Source of the DNA: Spisula solida
Lineage: Eukaryota > Mollusca > Bivalvia > Venerida > Mactridae
DNA: 64,000 nucleotides
Direction: 5' to 3'
Assembly (NCBI GenBank): GCA_947247005.1
Contig: OX365951.1
Location: 33,376,899 to 33,440,898, forward strand
The notes below the pieces were generated by a model that worked only from the letters and a program-made list of their open reading frames with translations, ran no database searches and was not told the DNA's origin. This document shows, in pieces, positions 52,901 through 57,835 of the stretch. Both the position numbers and the translations under genes were made by a program. The stretch's first letter is position 1. Every line of letters starts with the position of its first letter.

Positions 52901-55900
52901 TGCCAGGAAAGGGTTTTAACACAATGTATTTTGCAGGCTAGAATATACATCATAAAGTGTCCTAATGACGCTTTGAAAGAATATCTTACTGAATGTGGTA
53001 TGAGAATGTTTTCTACTGGCACCCTAATTTCCTTGGTACTACAGTCTCACCAAATCAATATTAGACACGACTTTTACGCCTGTTGATTAATGTTGTCGCT
53101 GGTGTGAATAAGTACGCGTGGAATTGCACGTGAGTGCTGTTCAATTTAATTTTTAGTCTTTGGCGTGAATGAGTACGCGTGGAATTGCATGTGGATGCCG
53201 TTCAATTTCACGCACCATTTATATTGTTAAATTTGTACCATCACAGAGCCATGGTGCAACATTGCGCGCTACGAATATATGTTACTTCAAATTGTATTGG
53301 TCGAACAACAAGTACTGGTCGCAAGATTTAAACAAACGCATGTACATGTATATATGTGTATACTTTAGGGGCTGTAGTTGACTATCAGAACACTGGACGT
53401 CATGGTAGAGTGGGGCCAATCAATCCAGTCGGAACAGTGCCACCTAAGCGTATAGTCACCACACCACCGACATCAATTCGTGATTTTACCATACCGATAC
53501 CTTCGAACAAAGAAACGACCAGAAGTCGGCAAGATTTCCAAGCCGATATTGACCCACGACTCAATGTTACAAGTAAGTTGTTAAAGCTTTTCTACGATCA
53601 GGAAATTTAGTACTACGCTACAAGTACTAATTATTTATTTCAATGGACAATTAGATGTTCTATGATCTTACAGTATACGCTCAGGAATTAAGTACTACGC
53701 TACAAGTACTAATAATTTATTTCAATGAACAATTAGATGTTCTATGATCTTACAGTATACGCTCAGGCATTAAGTACTACGCTACAAGTACTAATAATTT
53801 ATTTCAATGAACAATTAGATGTTCTATGATCTTACAGTATACGATCAGGAATTAAGTACTACGCTACAAGTACTAATAATTTATTTCAATGAACAATTAG
53901 ATGTTCTATGATCTTACAGTATACGCTCAGGAATTAAGTACTACGCTACAAGTACTAATAATTTATTTCAATGAACAATTAGATGTTCTATGATCTTACA
54001 GTATACGCTCAGGAATTAAGTACTACGCTACAAGTACTAATAATTTATTTCAATGAACAATTAGATGTTCTATGATCTTACAGTATACGCTCAGGAATTA
54101 GTGATACGCTACAAGTACTAATAATTTATTTCAATGAACAATTAGATGTTCTATGATCTTACAGTATACGTACAACGAATGTATGAGGTACACGCTGGTT
54201 TGTGCCAGTTATGCGTAAGTCATAAAGCAGCATCGATGGTGCTGAAGCTCTTGTTAAATGTTTGTGTTAGACTCAGAATAGCACTCCGTATGGCATTCTG
54301 AAACATCAATATCATTTTCTTCTTCCTCCTCTTCTTCCTCCTCCGAACCAGGTCGCATTTTTACTTGTGCTTTATACTCAATTGCAAAACATGTACTGGT
54401 TGTGAACTAATTCCAGGACTGGTATTTACAAAGCATCTTAGTGGAAAATTTAAATGTTTTTGACATAAGTTGAAAATGTGATGCTCATATTCCCTGCAAA
54501 TTGAAGATTAACACAGGTTGCCGTAGTTATTATGGTAGCTCTCAACATAATGCTTGATAACTATGTCAATAATTAATAATCTTGATTGTCTCGTTTAGCT
54601 ATAATACACATACAGAAATTTTATGAATTTAAGAAAAACAAATATGTTAACTTGGATTGATTTAACCGATTGATTCGATCAACTGTTATGTATCTATAGT
54701 AGTGGTGGCATACCTAATACGATAACAAGTTAACGACATACATAGCATTGTGCAGTACAGCCATATTCGCATTATTAAATCCAACCACGTATGACATGGT
54801 TTTGAAGCAAGCAGGCATAATACTTCCCATTTCAAATTATGTAACGCCTACCGGGATAATCCTTTAACTTATCCAAATGCACATGATTAAGGTTTCATTC
54901 CTCATTTATAATGCGATTATAATTGTAACCGGGTATAAGCACACGGTGGGTGTCAAGTGTTGTGCATGCCATCCATATCCATTCGTCAAGTCCTTATTTA
55001 GAAGTCGAACAATGTACAACGTCTGCCCACAGCACGATATAAGATTAGCAAACTACGATTAGAAGTTATTAATACATAAGTGCCAAAATGTATGACTGAA
55101 AAATGGTGTTTCTAAAAAAAAGAAGTTTCCTTCATACGTGCATCTATTTAAATGTTGATGTCGGAGTGTGTTAACTGAGCTGTCATTCGACCCATACACA
55201 TTAATATATGGTTTTAATATAATCGCTTGTTTTTTTTACATCATTCTGGTTCGTTAACTATATGTTAGACCCATTTCTTATTATTTGTTCGCCTGAATAC
55301 AAATGTCGAACTTAATATCAAACTCTATTCCTATGAATAATAGTTCCCCCACATTCATTGACCCTGAATTATTCCAAGTCGATATCAGCAGTAGTTGATG
55401 AATAATATATGGCTAATTTTGGAAAATCATTTTATTTAGACTTTAGTGTGATTTACATTAAACGATTCTATTAATTTGCCATTTTTTCCAGATTGTGGAG
55501 GAAAGCCAGCCGATATCTATTTCGCATTGGATGCATCTAACAGCATTTGGCCAATTGACTTCAAAAAGCAACTGAATTTTATTCGCGATTTAATTAGTAT
55601 GTTCGACATCTCCGACAAGAAGACAAGAGTGGGACTGGTAACCTTCAGTGACAGAGTACGACCAATCTTTGATTTCAATACCAAACAAGACAATAACAAT
55701 TTATTCAAACACATGGAAAACATTACTTTCATGAGCGGGCGTACAAAAACTGCTGATGCGATAAAGTTTGTTCACGAACAGGGATTCTCGCGAGACGTTG
55801 CGAGACCGGAAGTTGCGCATATCATGCTCATATTTACTGATGGTATCTCAAAACGACCACTCGATACAGCTAGAGAAGCGGAGCTAGCTAAAAGAGACGG

Positions 55901-57168
55901 TATTTATGTGTTTTCCATAGGCATCGGAATGAGTGTCGAAAGAACGGAACTGCGTGACATAGCAAGTGACCCGGATGACGACTTCGTGTTCCACGTCAGC
56001 AATTTCAGTGTACTTAACACGATTAAGAATATCCTGGCTATAAAGACGTGTGCGATCGAGCCTGAAGATTTCGTCCGAGATCAAGCAGACTTAAGTAAGT
56101 AATTTATTTCGCTTCGTCTAGTTCTTCATGTTTGATATCACGAAACGAGAATGAGTCTAAACAGTAGTTTATATCGACTGATTGTGTTACATGCACCATA
56201 AAGTACGGTTGAATAAATGTATCATTATGCGTACAAAATTCCTTTTGACAATGTAATATTGTATAATTACACCACTGTTTCAATAAACGGTTACAATACT
56301 TTTATTTAAACTTAATTCTGACATTATTGAAGACATGAATGCCATGGGGAAACCTTTCAAGATGTCCGATCGGGTAAGCCAACCAAGGTCGCCCGAGTGT
56401 GTGTAGCGTTATACTATAAACACTTGCCACTGGCAAGAATCGTGTTGAATATTAGTCTGATATTTGACGTATCTCTCGTCAAATTAACATTATTTCTGAA
56501 TGTATTTGATCTTGGTCGTGTTCATGCAAACCAACCCTTTGTTTGTACATTGTCTTCAAAGGGGCTGTTTGCATATAAAAGATTCGATTTGTTTACTTTC
56601 AGCTTGCGGAGTTACTCACCCTACGGATCTGATGTTCGTGTATGACTCGGCACAACTCGGAATACCTCGTACCCGACGAATTACCAAGTTCGTGTATGAT
56701 GTCACTAGGGCATTGAATATGGACTCTGGAAACCTGAAAGTGGGACGATTAATGGAGAATTGTTTGTCGGCTGCCGATGTGTATCTTACAGGACAGAAAG
56801 TGGCTATGGATTTTGATGCTATTGATTTTCCGGATTTCCGACGAATGATCCGTAAATTAGCCAAACAAGGATACGCACAGGCGTACGGTGCAAAGCGGTA
56901 CTCTAAGAAGGTGGCAGTGCTATTTTTAGATGACGGCATGGAGAATTTGAAGCAAGCGTCCGATGAAATAGCTCGTCTGAAAGAAGCACACGTCATGGTT
57001 GTGACGATTGGAGACACGGATTTATTCACTGCCGCCTCGTTCTCGTCAAGACCCGCCAACGATTATATTGTACACATACCATCGTATAAATACTTACACA
57101 CCGCAAAATCTACGTTATTACAGAAATTGTGCAAAGTGTTTGCAAAAAAAGATGTGGTCATTAATTGA
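18351..57168 (+). CDS. Gene model: secreted protein with three vWA domains (7 exons)
   Basis: Model: 18351-18407, 29141-29177, 51463-51749, 52393-52684, 53369-53572, 55492-56094, 56603-57168, giving 2046 nt and 681 residues. All junctions are GT-AG and phase-consistent (0, 1, 0, 1, 1, 1). Using 11437-11487 as first exon gives 679 residues. Order: signal peptide (cleavage near residues 25-26), vWA1 (about 34-223), Pro/Thr-rich linker (225-293), vWA2 (294-479), vWA3 (about 495-672). Cysteines flank each vWA domain as in matrilins and collagen VI, where they form disulfides. vWA domains bind protein partners, often through a metal ion. Mussel byssal proximal thread matrix protein and shell-matrix vWA proteins are comparisons only. 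Exons 3-7 are firm; exons 1-2 are inferred. Confidence 0.7.
18408..19484. other. Start of intron 1; no further feature seen
   Basis: AT-rich sequence. Short ORFs only. Confidence 0.4.
19485..20170. repeat. 30-bp minisatellite with palindromic ATACCGCGGTAT core
   Basis: About 23 units of roughly 30 bp, each with the self-complementary core ATACCGCGGTAT (a SacII site) followed by ACTGTGGTCTACTGTTGC-like spacer. A higher-order unit of 108 bp, starting GAGGAGTTCTT at 19871 and again at 19979, shows expansion of a multi-unit block. Units are CpG-rich in an otherwise CpG-poor AT-rich setting. The Cys/Tyr-rich frames over it are artefacts of the period. Confidence 0.92.
20269..20288. repeat. (CA)n microsatellite
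   Basis: About ten CA dinucleotides ending in CCC. Confidence 0.95.
20290..21030. other. No gene seen (intron)
   Basis: The 96-codon hydrophobic frame at 20299-20589 has no recognisable domain. No other feature. Confidence 0.4.
21031..21070 (+). repeat. Dispersed repeat E, copy 1
   Basis: CTCGACACCTCACTCCTGAT followed by GGTATCCATCTCGCCACG. The same motif occurs at 50981-51027 (+) and, inverted, at 26521-26557 and 58754-58804. A short conserved segment at four places points to a transposon terminus or conserved core. Confidence 0.6.
21417..21852 (+). mobile_element. SINE with tRNA-Asp-like head
   Basis: The head at 21417-21487 folds like a tRNA. The A box is TTAGCTCAGTGG. The anticodon arm is CTGGG-TTGTCAA-TCCAG, giving GTC (Asp) at 21450-21452. 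The B box is GTGGGTTAAATCCC. There is no pol III terminator directly after the head. A central core follows at 21571-21639 (TGTATCGGTGCTATACACCG, then GGGCACATTAAAG), and the tail is GGCGCTTTATAAATCTG near 21825-21840. The core recurs in the minus-strand SINE at 61915-62157. The tRNA body is diverged, so this is a SINE and not a tRNA gene. Confidence 0.8.
21855..22212. mobile_element. Foldback element with perfect 97-bp arms
   Basis: The left arm (21855-21951, starting TGTGTGAAGCTGGCAGTCC) and right arm (22116-22212, ending GGACTGCCAGCTTCACACA) are exact reverse complements over all 97 bp by reading. The loop holds about three tandem 49-bp units with CTGTCCACTGTTCATTCTAG, related to motifs within the arms. 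TATATTTTTT occurs just outside both ends and may be a target duplication. It abuts the tail of the upstream SINE. There is no coding capacity. Perfect arms imply recent origin or gene conversion between arms. Confidence 0.88.
22470..22680 (-). mobile_element. tRNA-derived SINE (minus strand)
   Basis: Read on the minus strand, a tRNA-like head begins GTTGTAGCCTAGATGTAGAA and ends with the B box CCCCGATTCGATCCCC. It is followed by a tRNA-unrelated body containing AATTGGTACCTTAGAGGG. The body shares AATTGGTACCT with the SINE material at about 15915-15930. Confidence 0.6.
22890..23140. repeat. Degenerate minisatellite with GGCAGC/AGCCTG motifs
   Basis: Diverged tandem blocks such as TTGGCAGCCTAGCAGCC, TGGCAGCATAGCAGCCTGAA and TTAGGAGTTGGCAGTATG over about 250 bp. 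The vocabulary (GCTGCCAACT) partly matches the array at 24577-25219, so the two may be related. Confidence 0.5.
23141..24576. other. No gene seen (intron)
   Basis: AT-rich sequence. A B-box-like TGCGTGTTCGAATCCCAC at about 23842-23859 could be the head of a decayed SINE, but I could not place an A box with confidence. Confidence 0.35.
24577..25219. repeat. 30-bp minisatellite, about 21 copies
   Basis: Units of 30 bp with CACGCTGCTGGACAGTTCGG followed by CTGCCAACTC. Subtypes differ at CTGCCGGA/CTGCTGGA and CCACG/CCTCA and alternate toward the 3' half, suggesting a 60-bp higher-order unit there. Long frames on both strands (Ser/Asn/Leu-rich on +, Glu/Leu/Ser/Thr-rich on -) follow from the frame-preserving period and are not supported as genes. 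Confidence 0.92.
25220..26520. other. No gene seen (intron)
   Basis: AT-rich sequence without recognisable features. Confidence 0.4.
26521..26557 (-). repeat. Dispersed repeat E, copy 2 (inverted)
   Basis: ACTCGTGGCGATGGATAGCA followed by CCAGGAATGTGGCG is the reverse complement of the motif at 21031 and 50981, with several mismatches. Confidence 0.5.
26705..26830 (+). repeat. Dispersed repeat B, diverged copy
   Basis: Begins GGGCTAGTATTCACAAATCATC and contains TTTAGCTGATACAC. This is similar in order to the better-matched copies at 30105-30320 and 54413-54640. Confidence 0.4.
27392..27513. mobile_element. Short inverted-repeat element (MITE-like), about 120 bp
   Basis: TATTTTGTCGGTGAATAAAACAC-like left end (27392-27414) faces GTGTTTTATTCACAGACAATA (27493-27513) as near-perfect inverted repeats. 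The interior carries ACTCGTGCTACGCACTCGTG, itself partly palindromic. Confidence 0.65.
28640..28890. repeat. Degenerate tandem repeat around TGTATTTCTCGAAAT
   Basis: Diverged units including GGTGTTTCTCGAAATA, TGTATTTCTCGGGATGG, TGTATTTCTCGAAATTAG and TGTATTTCCTTGGAATTG, spaced roughly 40-45 bp apart. It lies about 250 bp upstream of exon 2. Confidence 0.45.
29141..29177 (+). CDS. Candidate exon 2 of the vWA protein: end of signal peptide
   Basis: A 37-nt exon lies between an excellent acceptor (CTTTTCCTTTTCTTGCAG) and a good donor (ACAG|GTATCA). It enters in phase 0 and leaves in phase 1. It encodes LLTATAQRLAPT plus the first base of a Gly codon, completed by the first two bases of the exon at 51463. 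The residues fit the end of a hydrophobic core, a Thr-Ala-Thr-Ala cleavage site and a short mature N-terminus leading directly into the first vWA domain. With exon 1b the summed coding length is 2046 nt, exactly 682 codons, an independent check of phase. A chance pseudo-exon is the main alternative. Confidence 0.6.
29178..30104. other. Start of intron 2; no gene seen
   Basis: AT-rich sequence with small chance ORFs only. Confidence 0.4.
30105..30320 (+). repeat. Dispersed repeat B, copy 1
   Basis: Contains ACTAGGGTTGGTACTCACAA, GCTCATATTTCCCGCAAATTG-like and TTGGTAGCTATTCACATAATG-like blocks in the same order as 54413-54640. It begins with the same kind of GGTATTCACAAA opening. A non-autonomous transposon family is likely. 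Confidence 0.65.
30960..31625 (+). mobile_element. LINE 3'-end material, possibly two fragments
   Basis: The downstream part ends TTCCCATGGGCTATGCGGCC, TTTTGAATTTTAAAATAAACG and a (TTCTTC)-rich simple-repeat tail, the form of a non-LTR retrotransposon 3' end. ACAATCCCACCCTCTACCCA at 30961 recurs diverged as ACGATCCCACTCTCTATACA at 31390, so a segment of about 430 bp is repeated. No reverse transcriptase frame was seen here. Confidence 0.5.
31626..32119. other. No gene seen (intron)
   Basis: AT-rich sequence, no recognisable features. Confidence 0.35.
32120..32250 (+). repeat. Dispersed repeat A, fragment
   Basis: GTTGAGTGCTGACTTCCCTG followed by TCCGATTTGATAATTATTAT matches the 3' end of the repeat A units at 4900-4965 and 33360-33405. 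Confidence 0.5.
32555..33405 (+). repeat. Dispersed repeat A, copy 2
   Basis: From 32823 (GAAACCATGGCATTCAGCG) to about 33405 (GACTAAATATAAC) this matches copy 1 at 4347-4965 in order and orientation. The preceding 250 bp carries diverged GGTCATTCGGCTGCGG units, so this copy is longer at its 5' side. The dimer structure is kept. The copies are clearly diverged, so the duplication is old. Confidence 0.75.
33406..35338. other. No supported gene (intron)
   Basis: A short frame at 34794 (ATGCCGTGTGTGACCGTC..TTC|GTAAGTA) resembles a first exon with a donor and sits about 150 bp downstream of a CGCCATTTTG motif. It has no identified partner exon, so I do not call it a gene. Nothing else stands out. 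Confidence 0.35.
35339..35707. repeat. Inverted repeat, possible MITE
   Basis: GCCGAATATTGGAGCGGC at 35340 faces GCCGCTCCAATTGGTAGCC and AATATTTCGGC at 35675-35705, an inverted match with an insertion of about 10 nt. A further diverged copy (CGCGAAATATTGGGCTGCCG) follows at 35755. Confidence 0.4.
36005..36085 (+). mobile_element. Possible tRNA-derived SINE head
   Basis: AGGCTCAGTTGAGCATTCGC resembles an A box region and ATTCTGGGTTTGAGACTTGG a B box about 35 bp further on. No body matching the other SINEs was recognised. Confidence 0.3.
36086..37255. other. No gene seen (intron)
   Basis: At about 36553, CAGTGGCGTAGCCAGC is a short fragment resembling the termini of the element at 41215-41718. 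Otherwise unremarkable. Confidence 0.35.
37256..37550 (-). mobile_element. Dispersed repeat C, short copy (minus)
   Basis: The ends are CTTATGCCCCC near 37275 and GGGGGGCATAAAAA at 37538-37550, an inverted pair. Read on the minus strand it matches 41829-42613 (TATCGATAG.., GTTAACCCAAATTGACCGTT, CTTCTAGCATTAATATGGCT). It has one internal unit, whereas the other copy has at least three. A (GGAC)n microsatellite lies at 37462-37502. The 89-codon frame is a repeat artefact. Confidence 0.8.
37681..38080 (+). repeat. Dispersed repeat D, related to the 157-bp satellite element
   Basis: Starts near ATTCCCCGTAAAAGGCGAAG and contains two diverged units with GTCCAGAGCATAACTCTAAT, GAAGTGCAGTG and CAAGAACCATAACTCT. 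The same words occur in the same order in the 157-bp units at 43921-45420. A distant family member with the same tandem architecture. Confidence 0.6.
38081..40145. other. No gene seen (intron)
   Basis: About 2 kb of AT-rich sequence. Short ORFs only, no recognisable repeat. Confidence 0.4.
40146..40670. mobile_element. MITE with TTAA at both ends, about 520 bp
   Basis: TTAAAGGTGCTGCCTCAC at the left and GTGAGGCAGTCCCTTTAA at the right are inverted termini with two mismatches. TTAA at each outer end fits a piggyBac-type target duplication, though the palindromic nature of TTTAAA makes this uncertain. The 84-codon frame inside shows no transposase motif. Confidence 0.7.
40671..41214. other. 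No gene seen (intron)
   Basis: AT-rich sequence without recognisable features. Confidence 0.35.
41215..41718. mobile_element. DNA transposon remnant with CAGGGGCGTA termini
   Basis: CAGGGGCGTAACTT at 41215 and AAGCTACGCCCCTG ending at 41718 are inverted ends (one mismatch). Inside, GGGGGAGCATTCCCCGGACC at about 41421 and GGGGGCATGCCCCGAAGCCC at about 41651 are similar GC-rich blocks about 230 bp apart, so the interior is partly duplicated. No transposase was seen. CAGGGGCGTA-type ends are known from several animal cut-and-paste families; I do not assign one. Confidence 0.65.
41829..42613 (+). mobile_element. Dispersed repeat C, long copy
   Basis: Opens TTTATGCCCCCCTATCGATA and closes GGGGGCATAAGCG, the same inverted ends as the copy at 37256-37550. 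GGTTAAC starts units at about 41889, 42061, 42234 and 42404, giving a period of about 172 bp. Each unit has CTTCTAGCATTAATATGGCT, CTTGCATGG, GAACACTCTCCACA and CCTTCACCTTGAC. The orientation is opposite to the 37-kb copy. Confidence 0.8.
42980..43650 (+). repeat. Left arm of a large diverged inverted repeat
   Basis: CCCCCCAGGGGGAATTTT at about 43093-43110 is the exact reverse complement of part of the right arm at about 49011-49028. Inward from it, the order ACC..GGT, AGTTTGCAAGTTTC, GGGGCTTT, GTTA, AATACGT matches the right arm read on the opposite strand, with many substitutions. Further inward, TTACGTTACCTT at about 43547 matches AAGGTAACGTAA at 48077. The ORFs at 42837-43245 are not supported as coding. 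Confidence 0.55.
43832..45465 (+). mobile_element. Satellite-bearing element: 157-bp tandem units between 14-bp inverted ends
   Basis: TTTGTGTCGCCTGA at 43832 and TCAGGCGACACAAA at 45452-45465 are perfect 14-bp inverted termini. TCATGC occurs just outside both (43822 and 45467) and may be part of a target duplication. After a (GGC)n tract at 43871-43911 come about nine tandem units of 157-158 bp starting CTTGTCCGGAGCATAACTTT (43921, 44079, 44236, 44394 and onward). They are highly similar at first and increasingly diverged toward 45400. No coding capacity. Confidence 0.85.
45580..45625 (+). repeat. AAGGTCA direct repeats
   Basis: GTCAAGGTCAAGGTCA followed by TTTCAAGGTCAAG: three AGGTCA-like hexamers in tandem. 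Such runs resemble nuclear-receptor half-sites but also occur in simple repeats of this genome, for example the TGACCTT words at 60480-60690. Confidence 0.4.
45640..47640. repeat. 42-bp minisatellite, about 2 kb, decaying at its 5' side
   Basis: From about 46760 to 47640 units of 42 bp read GCCATATTGGGAACCCACCA then ATACAGATTTCAGCCATCC. Further upstream (45640-46760) the same vocabulary (ACAGCCATAC, GGGTACTCACCA, CCTTAGGGG) recurs ever more degenerately. The 299-codon frame at 46770-47669 has 14-residue repeats (Pro-Tyr-Trp-Glu-Pro-Thr..), but other + and - frames are equally open. I treat it as a non-coding array whose newest copies are at the 3' edge. Confidence 0.88.
47931..47955. repeat. 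(TG)n microsatellite
   Basis: About twelve TG dinucleotides. Confidence 0.97.
47960..49100 (-). repeat. Right arm of a large diverged inverted repeat
   Basis: AAAATTCCCCCTGGGGGG at about 49011-49028 is the inverted counterpart of 43093-43110. GGTAACGTA words recur at about 48078, 48410, 48730 and 48900, so the arm contains internal units of roughly 170-330 bp. Outward from the palindrome, TGGCTCATGGTCT corresponds to AGACCTTGAGCTGA in the left arm. About 4.3 kb separates the arms, holding the 157-bp element and the 42-bp minisatellite. The arm is longer than its partner. Confidence 0.5.
49101..50980. other. No gene seen (intron)
   Basis: AT-rich sequence. AATAATAACAATAAAGACTT at about 49637 could be the tail of a minus-strand LINE fragment, but this is weak. 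Confidence 0.35.
50981..51027 (+). repeat. Dispersed repeat E, copy 3
   Basis: CTCGACACCTCATTCCTGAT then GTTATCCATCGCCACGAGGG, the best-preserved copy together with the inverted one at 58754-58804. These two flank the main exon cluster in opposite orientations. Confidence 0.65.
51463..51749 (+). CDS. vWA protein exon 3: N-terminal half of vWA1
   Basis: The acceptor TTCTTTTTTACAG ends at 51462. The exon starts with two bases completing a codon and ends AAG|GTACTT in phase 0. It opens Thr-Cys-Ser-Asn-Ala-Phe and then the vWA first strand DIVFAIDTSSSIW, with an intact MIDAS Asp-x-Ser-x-Ser (residues 45, 47, 49 in the 1b model). It then has RIGVVTFAD (strand B/C) and GRKTNTGDALK, which carries the MIDAS Thr (about residue 122). 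The intron splits the domain just after the Thr loop. The frame reading past the donor stops in the intron, confirming the splice. Confidence 0.9.
51750..52392 (+). other. Intron 3 (643 bp) with a pogo-like MITE remnant
   Basis: Within it, TACAGTAGAATCTCTAGAGA at about 52041 followed by GCGGCC, AGCAACAACG and TGAATAACAACAACCTCTG resembles a decayed relative of the CAGTACAACCTCTGTAGAGC element at 57836. Otherwise AT-rich. Confidence 0.5.
52393..52684 (+). CDS. vWA protein exon 4: C-terminal half of vWA1
   Basis: Follows the acceptor CAATCTATTTTAG in phase 0 and ends GCGAAG|GTAATA, leaving phase 1. It encodes the strand RVAVVITDGKSQD, whose Asp (about residue 153) is the third MIDAS contributor, then AAEAHKAGIHMFAIGVGDAV, the ELEQIASIPPEEYVFEVDDF segment and a closing Ala-Asn-Lys-Thr-Cys-Glu. 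The Cys at about 223 pairs logically with Cys34 before the domain. Asn-Lys-Thr is a possible N-glycosylation site. Together exons 3 and 4 give one full-length vWA domain of about 190 residues. Confidence 0.92.
52685..53368 (+). other. Intron 4 (684 bp)
   Basis: AT-rich. GTGAATAAGTACGCGTGGAATTGCACGTG near 53103 recurs as GTGAATGAGTACGCGTGGAATTGCATGTG near 53165, a local duplication of about 62 bp period. No other feature. Confidence 0.6.
53369..53572 (+). CDS. vWA protein exon 5: Pro/Thr-rich linker
   Basis: Bounded by the acceptor GTATACTTTAG and the donor ACAA|GTAAGTTG, phase 1 to 1, 204 nt. It encodes a linker of about 67 residues, rich in Pro, Thr, Arg and Ile, with GPINPVGTVPPKRIVTTPPT and TIPIPSNKETTRSRQD segments and no Cys. 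It ends Leu-Asn-Val-Thr, a possible N-glycosylation site. The composition suits an extended, possibly O-glycosylated spacer between vWA1 and vWA2. Being symmetric (1-1), it could be skipped without changing frame. It has no recognisable domain, so support rests on splice sites, phase and position. Confidence 0.78.
53591..54172 (+). repeat. 82-bp tandem array, seven copies, within intron 5
   Basis: Units start TACTACGCTACAAGTACTAA at 53611, 53693, 53775, 53857, 53939 and 54021, exactly 82 bp apart, plus a last variant copy near 54103. The central copies are almost identical (one or two changes, for example CTCAGGAATT/CTCAGGCATT). The array starts about 20 nt after the exon 5 donor. Each unit contains TTCTATGATCTTACAG, which looks like a splice acceptor. 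82 is not a multiple of three, so the array cannot be exonised without shifting frame unless in multiples of three units. Confidence 0.95.
54413..54640 (+). repeat. Dispersed repeat B, copy 2
   Basis: CCAGGACTGGTATTTACAAA, GCTCATATTCCCTGCAAATT, TATGGTAGCTCTCAACATAA and TGCTTGATAACTATGTCAAT match in order and orientation the copy at 30105-30320. It is diverged by substitutions and small indels. Confidence 0.65.
55492..56094 (+). CDS. vWA protein exon 6: complete vWA2
   Basis: Acceptor ATTTTTTCCAG (ends 55491), donor TTAA|GTAAGT, phase 1 to 1, 603 nt. A whole vWA domain is in one exon, unlike vWA1. It reads Cys-Gly-Gly-Lys-Pro-Ala then DIYFALDASNSIW with the MIDAS Asp-x-Ser-x-Ser (residues 306, 308, 310), RVGLVTFSD, GRTKTADAIKF with the MIDAS Thr (about 379), and HIMLIFTDGISKRP with the MIDAS Asp (about 409). 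Then come GIYVFSIGIGMSVERTELRD and a closing Lys-Thr-Cys (479). Asn-Ile-Thr near 369 is a possible glycosylation site. All metal-site residues are present, so divalent-cation-dependent ligand binding is plausible. Confidence 0.95.
56095..56602 (+). other. Intron 6 (508 bp)
   Basis: AT-rich with no recognisable repeat. An open frame continues upstream of the exon 7 acceptor, but its Cys/Phe-rich content is unlike the gene and the acceptor GTTTACTTTCAG is strong. Confidence 0.6.
56603..57168 (+). CDS. vWA protein exon 7: degenerate vWA3 and stop
   Basis: Acceptor GTTTACTTTCAG (ends 56602), phase 1, stop TGA at 57166-57168. It encodes Cys-Gly-Val-Thr-His-Pro-Thr then DLMFVYDSAQLGIPRTRRIT, so the first-strand Asp is kept but the MIDAS serines are Ala and Leu. 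Later come KKVAVLFLDDGMENLKQ (the strand with the conserved Asp-Gly), AHVMVVTIGDTDLFTAASFS and a closing Cys near KLCKVF. The usual VTF strand and the MIDAS Thr loop are not recognisable. The fold is probably retained without metal binding, perhaps for structure or dimerisation. The protein ends soon after the domain with a basic tail. Confidence 0.9.
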
Positions 57169-57241
57169 AATAGTGCACAATTCTTTACCGCTTATGTAAT
57201 TACAAAATGAGGGCATGTAGCGTCAACAGGATGTGGACATC

Positions 57242-57247
57242 AATAAA
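57242..57247 (+). terminator. Polyadenylation signal AATAAA
   Basis: A canonical AATAAA lies 74 nt after the stop codon, giving a short 3' UTR if used. Confidence 0.6.
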
Positions 57248-57835
57248 GCCACCGTTTAAACTGTGATAAAATTATTTAACTACATGTATAAGTGAGAACA
57301 CACCACGAGGGATGTGGAGTAATTTTAGGCTAAGAACGCAAGACAAATTCTGTCAACACATACAATGTAATTTAAAACAATCGTATTTATTTTCTTTGAC
57401 TGGTTTTAACGAAACATCATCGACACTCACGCTTATAACGAGTACTGTTTACGAAACTTCCGTGATAGCAATTGAGTCGGTTTCGTGCAAACATGTCCCC
57501 TTTTGCACAAAAATATTTATTATATTAAATTTTGATAAAAGTCATTCACGATGTAAGCGACGATGATGCGTTAAGATCGGTATAAGAACAAAGTAATAAG
57601 AGTTGGTTTTAACCTCGTGTTGGCAGATTTTTTCCTTGCGTTCGTAGCAAAAATATGTCACATATGCCTACCACGTGGTTATGTCCACACTGGTGAAGGC
57701 CAAAGGATTATAGGCTACGCTGTTGAATTGGCATGTGTACATAATGGTGCTGCTGTGTAAATTTAGCTATGTGATATGTTAATGCTTCTACGCTGTATAT
57801 GTTATTACTTGTTCTTATATATCGTGTATAATATA

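Larger units (their letters stand above)
53573..55491 (+). other. Intron 5 (1919 bp)
   Basis: Contains the 82-bp tandem array (53591-54172), a pyrimidine-rich CTTCTTCCTCCTCTTCTTCC tract at about 54317, and a copy of dispersed repeat B (54413-54640). The remainder is AT-rich. Confidence 0.7.

Noticed and set aside
53591..54172. CRISPR-like array
   Set aside because: The 82-bp copies are contiguous with no unique spacers, inside an intron of an animal gene.
56500..56602. In-frame upstream extension of exon 7
   Set aside because: Precedes a strong acceptor, has unlike composition, and would not join in frame with exon 6.
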